Source: Augochlora pura (Eukaryota > Arthropoda > Insecta > Hymenoptera > Halictidae). From it: a stretch of 64,000 nucleotides of DNA. A model generated the notes under the pieces. That model saw only the letters and a list, made by a program, of their open reading frames with translations, ran no database searches and had not been told where the DNA came from. The stretch is from the NCBI RefSeq assembly GCF_028453695.1, contig NC_135776.1:13152663-13216662 (forward strand), written 5' to 3'. The position numbers and the translations under genes are program-made. This document shows, piece by piece, positions 1 to 12,589 of the stretch. Every line of letters begins with the position of its first letter. Within the stretch, counting starts at the first letter, position 1.

Positions 1-3000
1 AGAAGCAGCAGGCGACTTCAACCCTCCGTTTCTAAATTAAAGTTTGAAGCTCGGCTGGCAGTATGTCGGAGTAATAAAGTAAACTGTAAAGTGCGTACTG
101 AAAAGTTTTAATCGCAAAAATGTTACATGCATACCTATCGTAAAGCTAGACTCAACTCTGGCCTCCCCAATATGTGCTGGCGAAAGAAATCATGAACGCT
201 GTAGAAATCATTACAAGATATTTTGCGAAGCATGATCGCAAGTAAAATCAAGAACGAAATAGTTGTCAGATAAGAGGTATAGTATTACTGTATTCGTTTT
301 CTGTTTTTCTTTTATTCTTGCGTCCAAACTTTTCTTTTACAAAGAGAATCCTTCCAAATTAACTACTATTATTTTGTAGAAAAAATATTTTCTTATATCA
401 TAATGTATTGTAGCTCTAGTATAAAGAACTACAGAATGATGACAAGGCAGAAAAGATAAGACTCGATCAATAATAACAAATACAACGCGAGGTATACCAT
501 ATTATTTTGAAATACACATGCCAAATTCACAGCCACCGTCATCGAATAGTCAGAGAGGAGTGACTGATTTCTTATGCATTTCTCACGCGCGTTTCCTATC
601 TGGATGGCTCTGGGGAAGTGGAGATTTTCTCTTTCGTTCTCTCTATCTCTGAACATGTTTCAGGATTAAGATGTCTTTCCACGTTTACTTCCGCGAAAAC
701 TAGGTCATTTTTATGAATTTTTTGTCACAGAGGAACATGCCCGACATTTCGCAAAATTCGGCGATCAATGCAATACATTATTCGGCCATCTTTCAGAATT
801 TCAAATCAATCCTTCGCGGTGGAATATAATTATTAATCTTGTATCAGCTTCTGTAACTATTTTAAAAATTCTCCCACTGATATTTAATAATTTTTCATTT
901 AATTATCGGAGGGCACAACAGCGAGGATACTCATTTTCTTCTTATAATTTCTTCAAATTTTCATCTACAAGATTAGCTTAACGACCAGAGTTAATTACTT
1001 CGCCGAATAACAGAAAAACATTAATTTTGGCTGAACCATAAAACACACCCCCTTACTGTAGCGGGACTACATTCTGATTTAAAGCGTACAGGATGAAATT
1101 TTGTCAGAGAATTTTGTTGGATTTCTTCCAAATGCTTTATCTTTCTTCTTTCGCAAATAAATCTTTATCTTCGCAACTCGTTTCCAAAACAAAAGGAACA
1201 TTCCAATACGTTTTGGTGAAAATTGAAGGGTTTCTTTTATTCGAATCAATAATAAATAATCTTCTTCACATGTTCGATCTCTTACCTATCAAAATATAGA
1301 AATTAATCTTGTTTGACGAACACTTCTTCCTTACTTCCGTGAAGTTGCATTAACGTTAATCAAATAGAAATTGAAACTATTTAGTTTTAGACCGAATGTT
1401 CTTGCCATAAAGTAGATAGAATCAATACTAGGAAAATCAAACGGCTTCGCATTCGCAAGTGTTCCAAGTAATATTTCCCTAGGAAAATACTTAATGTGCT
1501 ACCATGACACTATAAAATCTCAAAGTTTCACATGTACGATAGAGAGAATAATTTCCTTCAGTTACTACAATCTATATTGTATTACTACAGTCTGTATTGT
1601 ATTACTACAATCAATAATCGTCATGTTTCTACAATATTTTAGTAGCCTTGTAAGCAATCTTTTGTTATCTTTTGTAATCTGGCGAATATTCTACTATATC
1701 ATTTGCAGAACCGATATTACAAATATAGTATGTATTTGTAATATAATAATCACCTGATAGAGTGTAGTCGATCTAACAAACTAAGTGTTCAGCGTTATAA
1801 TTAATCCTATTATATTTGATGTGTAAATGCAATGACAAAATTTGTCATGCATTAAACAAACGTTTACATAATCATGGAATGAGAAAATTGAACATTGATT
1901 AAAAATGTAGTAGAGATAGTTCGAGAAGGCGTTATATAATCAACTATTCGACAAATAAAAATTTCTTGGTTCACAAGAGAAACCGACCAGTATAATATAT
2001 ATGAACGTTCCAGAGAAGCCAAACGAATCACGGTAAATTAATCGGTCATTTTTCCAACGGAATCGTCGCTTTATTCGTCAGAAATGTTAAAATTGCGCGA
2101 TCTTTGTACAGAATTATGCTGAACGTGGTTAAACGTTATTACGGACGCTTCATAAACTGGCTTGCTGCCAATAAAATATAGCGAGGCGCAGTAAATCACA
2201 GTTCACCATGCTGAAGTATGTGTAGACTCATTCGCAAATCAAACATCATAAAGGAATTCCGACGTTCCCCGGCGAAATTCGATTTGTCTCTTTACCTTTC
2301 CTGGTTTCCTCTCTGTATTAAAAAACACATAGAAATTTTATCCAGAACGCTGTCGGGGACAACGTTTAAATGTTCCACGACACCACCGCTGTCCCAGTTT
2401 TCATCTTACGATGCGAAGAGCATGATGCTTCTCCGAGTATTTGCTAGGGAAACGTAATTTTGATTTCGATATAATAAACCGCAGATTTTCGCAAATGTAC
2501 TCCGTCTATAAAATTGCGACAGCAGATACATGGAAACGAAACTGCATCGTATCTTTTTTTTTCATAGATTTGGTCAACACAATGTGAATTTGTACGCAAG
2601 AAAAATGTTGCACCATTTACAAAACATTGAAACGAATTAAATGTTTCTTTCTTCGTTTAATAATCAGTTGATTCATTATTCGCTCTGTTTATGCGCAGAG
2701 TCACATTCAAAATTAAGTATTTCCAATCATTTTCTCGGAATAATGGAGAAGAAACGAGAACGAGGTTTCGAAAACAATGAGGAGAACGATAAATTCTAAA
2801 TTATGTGCACAATGAACGGTAAATGAATATTCTAATGAAATGTAGAGATTTCAATCTAGATAGCGAGATTCTATCTTCGTGGCAATCAGCGCAGAATAGA
2901 ATCAATTTATGTATCGAAATTTCGTTATCCGGAATATGGGTTATAAGAATTTCTCATGCGTGCCAGTTTATCAATATTCAAACATTTAATTCGGTTCTAC

Positions 3001-4700
3001 GTATGTTTATGTATGAGCAGGCCGGAAAACATCAGTAGAAAATTTGGTTCGTTGATTAACTAATAAAATTTGCTGGATCGAATATTTCTTGTTAAGCAGC
3101 GGTTTCGCCTGATGTCAAATTATTATTTTCAGAGGATATTATCGTTTATTTGCAACGCGAAATCCGACAGCTACCCGTCACATCAAATTTTATTTTCGAG
3201 AAGAGCAGATAATTGACGCAAATAAAATATTAACCCTATTATTCCATTTCCGGGTATATATGCATGTACAAGCAAACGCAAATATGGGTCGACTCGTATA
3301 AATAAACTTGTAAGCGAATCATTTGTTACGTTCCTTGCAATGTCATTCCGTCTTTTTAATGATGACTTTTTCCGCCAAAATTTAGTTATTTCATTTGTTA
3401 TTTTAAGTGCCGCGTTAACTATTCATGTGAACCAATAAGCAACATCATCTCCATAAAATATTTAAACGAGTATATCATTAATTAATTGGCTTCGTATATA
3501 ACATTCATATTAATTATTCAATTAGAAACGCAGAGTACGAACAATTCAATAATTATCTCTCGATATGTAGATGTGAATGTAAATGCAATCTCGATGTGAC
3601 ATAAAATACGTGGAACGTACGATACGTACGATTATTGAAGTAATTTTAAAGAGAACTTGCACGTATCGTACTTTCTTCTCGTGAAAATTTCAATAGGTAT
3701 TCCTGCACTCATTATTTGTGGGTAATGTGATAATGATCACTACATAAGGATATAATGTAATCTATAGATAATGATGTAAAAAGAACTAAACGTAACCGTA
3801 ACATGTTTTAGTATAAGTGTGAGTTGTGCTTCTGGAAATTAATTGGATATACTACATGTATATTTGCGGGACCGTTTAGTATCACCTCGTGGCCTTCTAT
3901 TTTTGTCAGCATGGTATAAATTAATTGCAGTATGCATCGTCGAAATAGATTAATAAATCCATCAGGCGTAAATTTGTACGTCCGCAGGCTGTGCAACATT
4001 CACGATTGAACCACATGTAGGCCGATTACGGTATTTCTCAGGAGAGCATTAAATTTCATTTTCAGAGGGAGAAATAGCATGAGGTTTAACGTGTATCGTA
4101 ACAGTTCACATCGTATAAATTTTATGATTTCTACTGCCGAATTTACGGCAACTTCGTACAGCTTGAACGTTTCAACGAATAGATTAAGGTAAATGATTAA
4201 TTTATCGATAAAATACGAAATCGATTTTTCAACGATATACGTTACTTCCTAAGATATACGAATATTTCTTTTCAAATACCAATTGTTTGTATTGTCAGCA
4301 TTCCCATTGTTTTAATCCCCGTGAACAATTTGTTATAAAAATTAGATTTCGGTCAAAGATATTTTGCCAAACCATTTATCATTTATGTTACACGGCCAGT
4401 GTGGTGCATAATAAAACCTGGAAACGAATTCACTTTCTCCGACTTAAGCGACCAATCTGTTCGGCATTCTTGAATATGTATAATTCAATCAATCGTGCAT
4501 CTTGTCCCGGCGACTTGTTCCCCGTCGCACGAGGGTGCAGGCAACGTTGACATTGCGTCTAATAGCAGCTTGCCACGAAGTACGCCGTTTTCGATCAATC
4601 AGGCTGCACAGTGTGTCGGATTATACCGAACGCTGGCATGAAACGGCTCTCTGAGATATTTTTTCTCTTTACGGATGATCCCACGGTAAATTTTCGTAGG
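1..4700. other. AT-rich non-coding stretch, no gene recognised
   Basis: The open frames here are short, low in CpG-rich codons and show no recognisable domain. The only local structure I see is a three-unit 20-bp tandem repeat near 1562, listed separately. Probably intronic or intergenic DNA. Confidence 0.6.
1562..1620. repeat. 20-bp tandem repeat, about 3 units
   Basis: Units begin TTACTACAATCTATATTGTA at 1562, then 1582 (two base changes) and 1602 (decaying in its second half). It is short, AT-rich and has no coding potential. It looks like a local minisatellite. Confidence 0.75.
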
Positions 4701-4750
4701 GGCCGCTGTACTTCAATGAATATATTAATTGAATAATCCTTATGTTTCAG

Positions 4751-5125
4751 CTACTCAAAGACAACCACTTATCCGACCTGGCCTGCCTTCTCCTCTTCTG
4801 CAGCCTGGGTCACTGCTTGTGTTATATATGCAAATTCCTGGGCGAATTCGGTGTAATAGCCCCCTCCCCTTTCCCCCACCACAATCTGCACCACCCACGG
4901 TTTCCTCCGCCGATCCCCGATACCCCTTCACCACCCTCTTTCTCTCACTCTCTCTCTCTCTCTCGGGAGCAACGGGCTAATGCGAGTGCAGTTAGGCGGC
5001 ACCGACCCCAATTCACCGTGTACCCCCGCAAATTCATTAAGCAATTGTGATTTCATCCGCCACCACTTTTACGGCTGGTCCACTTTTACGCTCCCTCGTA
5101 AAGCGCCTTCCCGATGGCTGTGTAA
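4751..5125 (+). other. Candidate exon (possibly untranslated), plus strand
   Basis: The segment starts just after a good acceptor (ATGTTTCAG ending at 4750) and ends before a strong donor (GTAAGT, from 5126). It is clearly richer in GC and CpG than its flanks. No single frame is open throughout. One frame from the acceptor is proline-rich (RPGLPSPLLQPG near its start) and open to about 4980; another runs hydrophobic to about 5050. A coding exon using an earlier donor, or a 5' UTR exon, would both fit. I recognise no protein family. Splice signals this short also arise by chance, so confidence is low. Confidence 0.25.
4936..4964. repeat. CT microsatellite
   Basis: Imperfect (CT)n tract on the plus strand within the GC-richer block around 4.8-5.3 kb. 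It inflates serine/leucine runs in the overlapping open frames, which should not be read as protein. Confidence 0.85.
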
Positions 5126-6419
5126 GTACCGCTTTCATTCAGCGATACGACGCGACGCGACGCGGCGGCGAGTCCCACGATGACCCTTTGCACAGCCTGA
5201 TCGCCGCCATTTTCCATCCTGCCGAACTCCGTTTTGAAACTGTTAACGCCGACGCCGGCCGCATTTTTAACCTGATCAAAGATAGTCTTTGTCCCAGCCA
5301 CCTGTTCGGCCCCTTTGACGTTTCACGCCATTGGACGGAATAATAATCAGGACATAATAATCAGGGTTCGAAATTATCAGGCGTTGAAAAAAATATCAGT
5401 TTCGATTTTCCAAAAGTCACTCACAATCGGGTGTTGAGAGGTTCCTAAGTAACTTCTTCTTTAGCGCAAATGCTAACCGCGGCTTTGTTTAGAAATTAGG
5501 AATTGGGACTCGTCCGCTCATTGTTTCGGTCGCATTGCCAGTTCGATTATTAATCGTCTAGAAGTCTGGTAATAAGCAAGCAGGCAGAAATGATAAGCTA
5601 ATATCAATTATAAATTAACAGCTGCAAATTTGTATGCATTAATGATGAACACAGGTAAAAACAGTAGAGAGAATAAAAGAATTAAATAATATACCGAGTC
5701 ATTATTATCATCAAAAATACATTTGGAAAAATTGATAAACATCGTGCATTATAGAGATTTGAAAATGGTCCGAAAGTTATGGAAATGTTTACTGTTTTTT
5801 TTTTTTTTTAATTAATGTAAACAACTTTCATTTCGCATAAAAGTTTGCAGTCCGTGAGAGTGTACATGGAGCAAAAACAGATTGAGTTTTATACAATCAT
5901 TTTGTTGTACGTAACTCTACGGAAAATGTAGATCGGAAATTTAATATTAAAGTTCTGCGGTCGTTGACGAAACAATTTCAATTATATTTTTCTTGGAGAA
6001 CTCCGCAATTGATCCTTTGCATTCATGTTGAACAATCTTTTCAGTTTCGTTGCGTGCCCATAAAGTTACGGTGGCTCATGTAATAATAAACTACAGCATT
6101 CCTAGAATTTCCAGGCTCTCCTTGGGAATATTCATGATGAGACAGAATAATCCACAGAGAATCTAGAATTTCCCGCGAGCGTGTAGAATGCGTGTTCCGG
6201 TTGTATTCTAAAGTTGCTTTTATATTAACAAGGATTATCGTCAAGAATATGGGATTGTGAGCACGTAATTAGCATGTTTCCTGCATGGTCATTCGAGAGT
6301 GGTCTTTTAAAGCTTTGAAAATGCAAAGCAGTGCATGAACGTAAAAGGGATTCATTAATTCACTCTCGAGGACAAATCAGTTCTGTGGAAACATAAGTTA
6401 CTCTGTCCCAAGGTTGAGC

Positions 6420-6655
6420 AGTATTACAATTTAATTACTTCAGCAATTAGAATTACAAAGCAATCTAATTATGTTATAATTACACCTTACGCTGTAATCA
6501 GATGTTCGTTCAATTAAATTACAATGTAATTCGTGATTGAAATCGGAATACAAATACAGAGTAGTAAGTAATTAAATTGCATTAATTACCGATTATGGTG
6601 TTTATTGCATTCAAATTACGAATTACAATGGAATTGTAACGCGTGTGTACGTAAA
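6420..6655. repeat. AATTAC-rich low-complexity repeat
   Basis: The motif AATTAC, its complement GTAATT and close variants recur many times within about 230 bp on both strands. The block reads as degenerate tandem and inverted copies of a short AT-rich unit. No coding frame is preserved across it. Decayed satellite or simple-sequence expansion is the simplest reading. Confidence 0.6.
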
Positions 6656-9600
6656 TATTATGTATATACACGTTCTTGGATTCTTTCAAACTATGTAATT
6701 AATTTGCTTCCAACACTTGACATGTGCAAACATCGATACTCAGTTCTACGATATTATATGAACATCAATAAACTGAGAATGTTCAGAAAATTGAATATCT
6801 TTTGAAAGGCAGGGATACCATAGTCACGTTTTTGTTATTGTACAGTAATTACATTCAATCGATACTCTTACTATTTAATGATAATTGAAATCTAGAGAAA
6901 ACGAGTGCCTGTTTCATTTTTATTTCGATAAATTATTTCGTGCAAGTTGAATCTTCATAATTAAGATTGTTTTGATCGTACAGTACAATATACAGAATAT
7001 TTATTAATAATGCCTTCGCGCGAAGATCACTATGAAATACATATGACTGGCCGGCTAAAGTGCACTATAAACCATGGCTGACGTTCTCTGTCGGTCGTAA
7101 TGGAATCATTAAATATTTAGGAACCAAACGAATGCAGTGCAAATGCGGTTGTCAGATTTCCCGGTCTCTTCATCATATTGTTAATTAGTCCTTTATAAAA
7201 TATTTCTCCTGTTAACACTGCGGCTTAAATTACGCATTCGTTCTTTATGCATAATGTATCCTGGTAATAACTATTTCATAAATTCCACGGGCCTCGCACC
7301 AATTGAACATTCGAGTCCAGAGAATTTCGGGATACATTAATTAGAACGAAAGTGGCAGTGGACGTAGTTGAATAATTCTGTTGTATTATGATTCAATGTG
7401 TTCTCTGTTGTCTGCTACTTTCTTTGATTGTTCCATTGTCAGACGGAATAAACAAGCAGGAAGAATGCTGTTATTGTTACCTTTACAATTTTGGCGGAGC
7501 GATGCAATTCGGACTGAGGAATCCATTGTAGTTTGCGAACAATCACACGAAATTAAAAACTTCGATTAAAAAATGTACAATATAACGATCGCAGGAGAAT
7601 GAAATGTTATAATGAGAAAACACAGTGCGTTCATCACGTTCGGGGAAAAAGTTTCTGTGTCTCATGGTTCGCGTTATTCTCCTCTCTTCATTTTTCATCC
7701 GTTCAGCAGTCACCATCGCTATTTCAAAATCGATACATCTTGAATAAACCTTCTTGTCTATTATCTTCCACATCTTCGGCGACATGCCATTACGTTACCA
7801 CTTTTATTGAAATTAGTTTCGCGCGAATTACACTCAACGTGCTATTTTCTGGGCAAAAATATTATATACCGATAACGTGTACTGTATGATTTTTCCACTA
7901 ATTTCACGGTTCGTTCTTAGTTGATTGCTACTTCTTCAACTATATCCTTGTTAATGATATACTGATCAACGTTGGTAAAAAATGCTAAGCAAAACAGGAA
8001 GAGGACTCGCAATTAGCATTTTCGCGCGGCCAGCGACGAAATTGCACGTCTCTCGTAGCTTATTCGAAGTACTTTGAGCTGTATGCCATAATTAATATCA
8101 CGATATAGTCTTATTTCAATTCGAATATGTAGATCTGAAAGTTTGACATCGTTATTTTACTTCTTACGAACTAAACCGGTATTCCTCTATTCCATCGCAG
8201 CTGTCAAGGCAGCCAAAATGCTAAGCACTGTGCCAAGCAGTACCATTTGCGAAAGACGGGGGAATCTCTGCTGTCATTAACTGCTGTCGTTATCCTTTGA
8301 TAACAATGACACTTGAAGTGGGTCTGAAGTATGGTGGAAGCACTATCCGCGGCCAAGTCTGTTCTATCTGTATATCGCCTTACTCGTAGGGATTGTTGAA
8401 ATTCAATCGTTGAGGGCTGAAGTGGATCAGTCTAGGTTCGTTCCGGAATCTTCTATAGTTAGCCATTTACCGAGTTACTATATTTATTCCACCAAGAATT
8501 CCAGCAAGAGAACTACAGGAAACCAACGAACCGAAATGAAATTGGTACTTCGTACGACTTTGATGAGATTCGGAATCGTTTAGGTGTGCAGGCTGGATAC
8601 GATAAAGTGATACTATCTGTTTTCATCGAAATCACAGCACGCATCGAATTTTCTTTTCATTCTTTATTTCTATTTGAGGTAGCATCGACAGCAAATTTGC
8701 ATGGATTGTGCAAAAGTTCACGTAAGATTTAGACTTTTTGACTTGTTGAAATTATTAAAGGAAAACGTTCAGTCTTATTTCACTCCTGTTTCTCTTATTT
8801 GATTATTTATTTAATAGATTATTGCTATTATTATACGAGATCATATACAATAGCGAGGTTATTGGTATAAGGGCAAATTTTTAAGGTAATAATTTTCTTT
8901 TTATTTAGACTGCTTTCATCGTACTGTACAACGTTTACTTTAAACATACTTTCCCAGCGTGCATAGTTAATGAGTTACGGAGAATACTTTCCAAGAAAGT
9001 TTGGAGGACTGATGGATGGATAGAAGTTAACGTTTTCTGGGTTGAGAATCATTTTATTAAATCCAAGTTAGTGCCCTTGGACTTTTAAATAGATATTCAG
9101 TGTTTCATGAGCAGTGTTCCGAATATTTAATAAGAATGATGAATAACGATGCATTATTTTATAATACGTTAATTGTTTTGTCTTTTTGCACATGTTGCAT
9201 CACAAATTCTTTCCAGGATTGTTTTAGAAACTGGTTAGCTTAATAACTATGCAAAATCCAACCGTTTGGCGCAATTTTAAGATAGTTATCGCGTTTTAAA
9301 AGGTTACGTTACCGATCGTTCACGTGAAATTTCTGGTATACATAGATTACTATAGATAATTCAGAGTATCATTATAAATAGAGCAAATTGTAAATAAAAT
9401 GACGCGACATGCAATGCGTGGAGCCGACAAAACTCGCAACGATACCTTTCTAGCATCCCACTTTCCAAAATTCAATAGCGACGCCTTGTCACGAACCTCC
9501 GAGTGCGACGCTCTCTTTAACAGATCCGTTGGGCGTGTAACCGATGCGGGTCTCCTCATGGTGGATTTTCACCCCCATAAGCAGCGCGGTGCGCGGTGAC

Positions 9601-12567
9601 AACTAATTTCTGGGTGGAGAAGCTCTGAATACACAAAAATCAAACACACAGACGTAATCGTGAGTACGATCGTGGCAGATGCAACCGCTACCTTGAGACA
9701 ATACCTAAATACATACGTCGGCTGCTTCGTAGACGAGTTTCATTTCAACAATGAATGTCAACAGGTGATTTCTAGAGCGACTGTGCTTACAATTGGAATA
9801 ACGGCTCACAATGACTGCCCTTCCACCATTTGAATTCTGCGAGGGTTGTATTATTATCGTATTACTACAATTATTTTATTACTCGTATTTTTAACAGAAT
9901 TGTTATTATACATTATGGCAGCTGATATTTCAAGGTTTATTCGTCGAAAATTTTGAGGGTGTCGTGTAGCCGAAAACTGAGTTGAAAAATAGTATGGTTT
10001 GCAGAATCATGAGAAATATTATTTTTGGAATCTATTTTTTTCTCGAAAACGGAGTCTTGAATTTTTTACATGACACTCCGTATATAAAAAAAATATTTCA
10101 TGATCACTCATATTCAGCATGCAGTTTCCATTTTACGTCGGCACCGCCTGCATTATATAATATTAATTTCAACTAAATATTATAAATTTCAACAGATTTA
10201 TATCGTGCGACAAGCAAGAGAACGCCGTGTGTGCCATGTAAATTGACATCAAATTTCCTTACAGATGCAGAAAGAAATGACTTTAATGCTCTAACAGATG
10301 TAAACGTGTGCATTTGTAACTTTAATATCACGTTACGGCATGGCGCGGATTACGAACGACGCGCAAATGTTGATGCAAGAATAATTTTGCTAAATTATAT
10401 TTTATAAACGGGAATCAAAAGCATTTTAACGGATAAAAATGATCTAAAACAGTAATAAAACTTCTGAAAACTTCTCAATTGTTTTCGTTTACAGAACTCA
10501 CGTGTCACATACTATCATGTTATATGATATTTTATGTGATTTATAATATCGTATATTGGGCGTGTCTTTGAAACATGAAAGCAAAACAACAGAAAACTAA
10601 TTAGAATACCATATGTTACCTTAAAAACCATGCAATTAATATTTGAAACATTTTTTCGTAAATATATTTGATGAGTTATTTGATATGGTTATGTTACGAG
10701 ACTCACCCTGTATATGTCATATATCATACTTGCATCATATATCACATATCATATTGCGTACGCAATATTTATAAATTAATAATTACAAATGAATACGGAT
10801 GAAGATCTTCGGAACTAGATATCGCGTGCTTCGGTAGCTACGGTTATCGAATGCTCGCGTTTCGATGATTCATATCCGTGTCTATCTTCTCCGATAGAGA
10901 AAAATTCGTGCAAGAGAGCCATGATCCGAATGATCGTGTTTTTGCGCAACGATTCTATCTGCAAAACGATCGAATACGCACACAATTGCCGCGGCATTCA
11001 TAGTACGCTTCCGAATGCTATATCACGACATTTATTCGCGTGGTAGAATTTCACTGGTTATCCACGATAACCGCAGGTTAATTCAACGCATGTGAGTGTA
11101 AATACGTGGCCCCTTTAAAAGTCTCCATCATTCTCTGCAGTTTAGATCGATACTACGTTCTGCAACCGTTTGTTAATACCGCATTAGCGATAAACAAATG
11201 TTTCACTATTTTTATCAATATTTTTAGTATAAAATAGACTCTAATATGGTCATCGTTAAAGTTATTTACCGTAAGTAAATGAATAGATACTGTAACTAGG
11301 TAAATATATTTGCGGTATCAAATAAATTGTTGCAATTTATTACAATCAGAAGTTAAAGTCGAAACCACAGAATGACAATTTTTCCGGTGAAATGTGATTT
11401 TCCAGGAGGCTAACATTGAGAATTCATCGTGCACTATCGGTGGAACAAATATACTGACTTTCTTGGGTTCCTGTCAAGTGATTCTTCGAGCAATACCTTT
11501 TGTAGTCGAGAACCGACGAAATTGCTTTTCGCTGCTGGAAAATTGTCCGTTGCACGCAGGATTGTGAGTAGTGCACTGCAGACTTTGTTACCCATATATG
11601 TTCACTCGATCTTCTATCCGTGTTATTTTCTTACGTGAAGTATTCTCACCTGACCATGTACCTGTTACTTATTATTAAAAAGATTCATTCGCGTTCTAAT
11701 TAACGTTAACAACTGGATGGTGGATTTTATGGGTTTATAACCAAAATAAATAGATAAAAAAAACGAAATAATAGGAACATTTAAAAGATTGAAAATGATG
11801 TTGAAATATTGCAATTATTAAAAGAAAAAATCGTAGAAAGAGCCCTCGTTTCTTGCAATGAATGTGGGGAATTTTTATTTTCTACATAGTAGCTACATTT
11901 AGAGAATTCTTTTTTTTACTACGCTCTGCGACTTACGCTACTTTTAGCAACAATATTAGAATAGTCACCCCTGTAAATGCAATTACGTTAAATAATAGAA
12001 ACGGCATTAAAATCGTTTGAAATTCGCCGAACAGTATTGCAATTGAAATGCATCGTTTAGCTCCAGCGCTTTCCCAGATATTCGATCATATCAATTTTCC
12101 CCACTTGGAGGAAACAAAAGGGTGAGACTTTCCCCGCAACGTCAACATCTCGAGGACTGGCTACGGCAAGGGTGGTTGAGCTATACCGGAAACGATGACA
12201 CTGTTCAGACAGTGTCCTTCGTTCACGGCCCCGGTACTTGCCAATGGCTTGCAGATGTTGAAGTTGCAACTATGGACGAGCACTTGAGGCGAGGGCACTT
12301 TCTCTGATCCACTTTTCCGGGGTGGAACAACGGTCCTGTTCACCTCCGAATCGATACCTAAAGGATTGGTTGCGCCGGAGAAGGATTCCGGGGATATTTA
12401 ATATTTACAGAACATTTTTATTTCTCTAAACTCTATTCGAAACAACAAATTAATGGAAAGATGAAAAAGGATACAATAATGACTGTATAATTTCTGTTGA
12501 TTACTTTAGTAGTTCATTAATAGTCGATCTTAAATAGAACAAAAGGGAAAACGATAGTTATATTTCT

Positions 12568-12589
12568 GAGAGAGAGAGAGAGGGAGAGA
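12568..12589. repeat. GA microsatellite
   Basis: Short (GA)n tract with one G insertion, in otherwise AT-rich DNA. Confidence 0.85.

Noticed and set aside
5086..5301. 71-codon minus-strand frame with protein-like composition
   Set aside because: It starts from a GTG, has no polypyrimidine tract upstream and no family resemblance. High CpG content alone can keep it open.
5340..5390. GGGTTCGAAAT resembling a tRNA B box
   Set aside because: No A box at the right distance and no cloverleaf stems; the upstream sequence is a short AATAATCAGG direct repeat.
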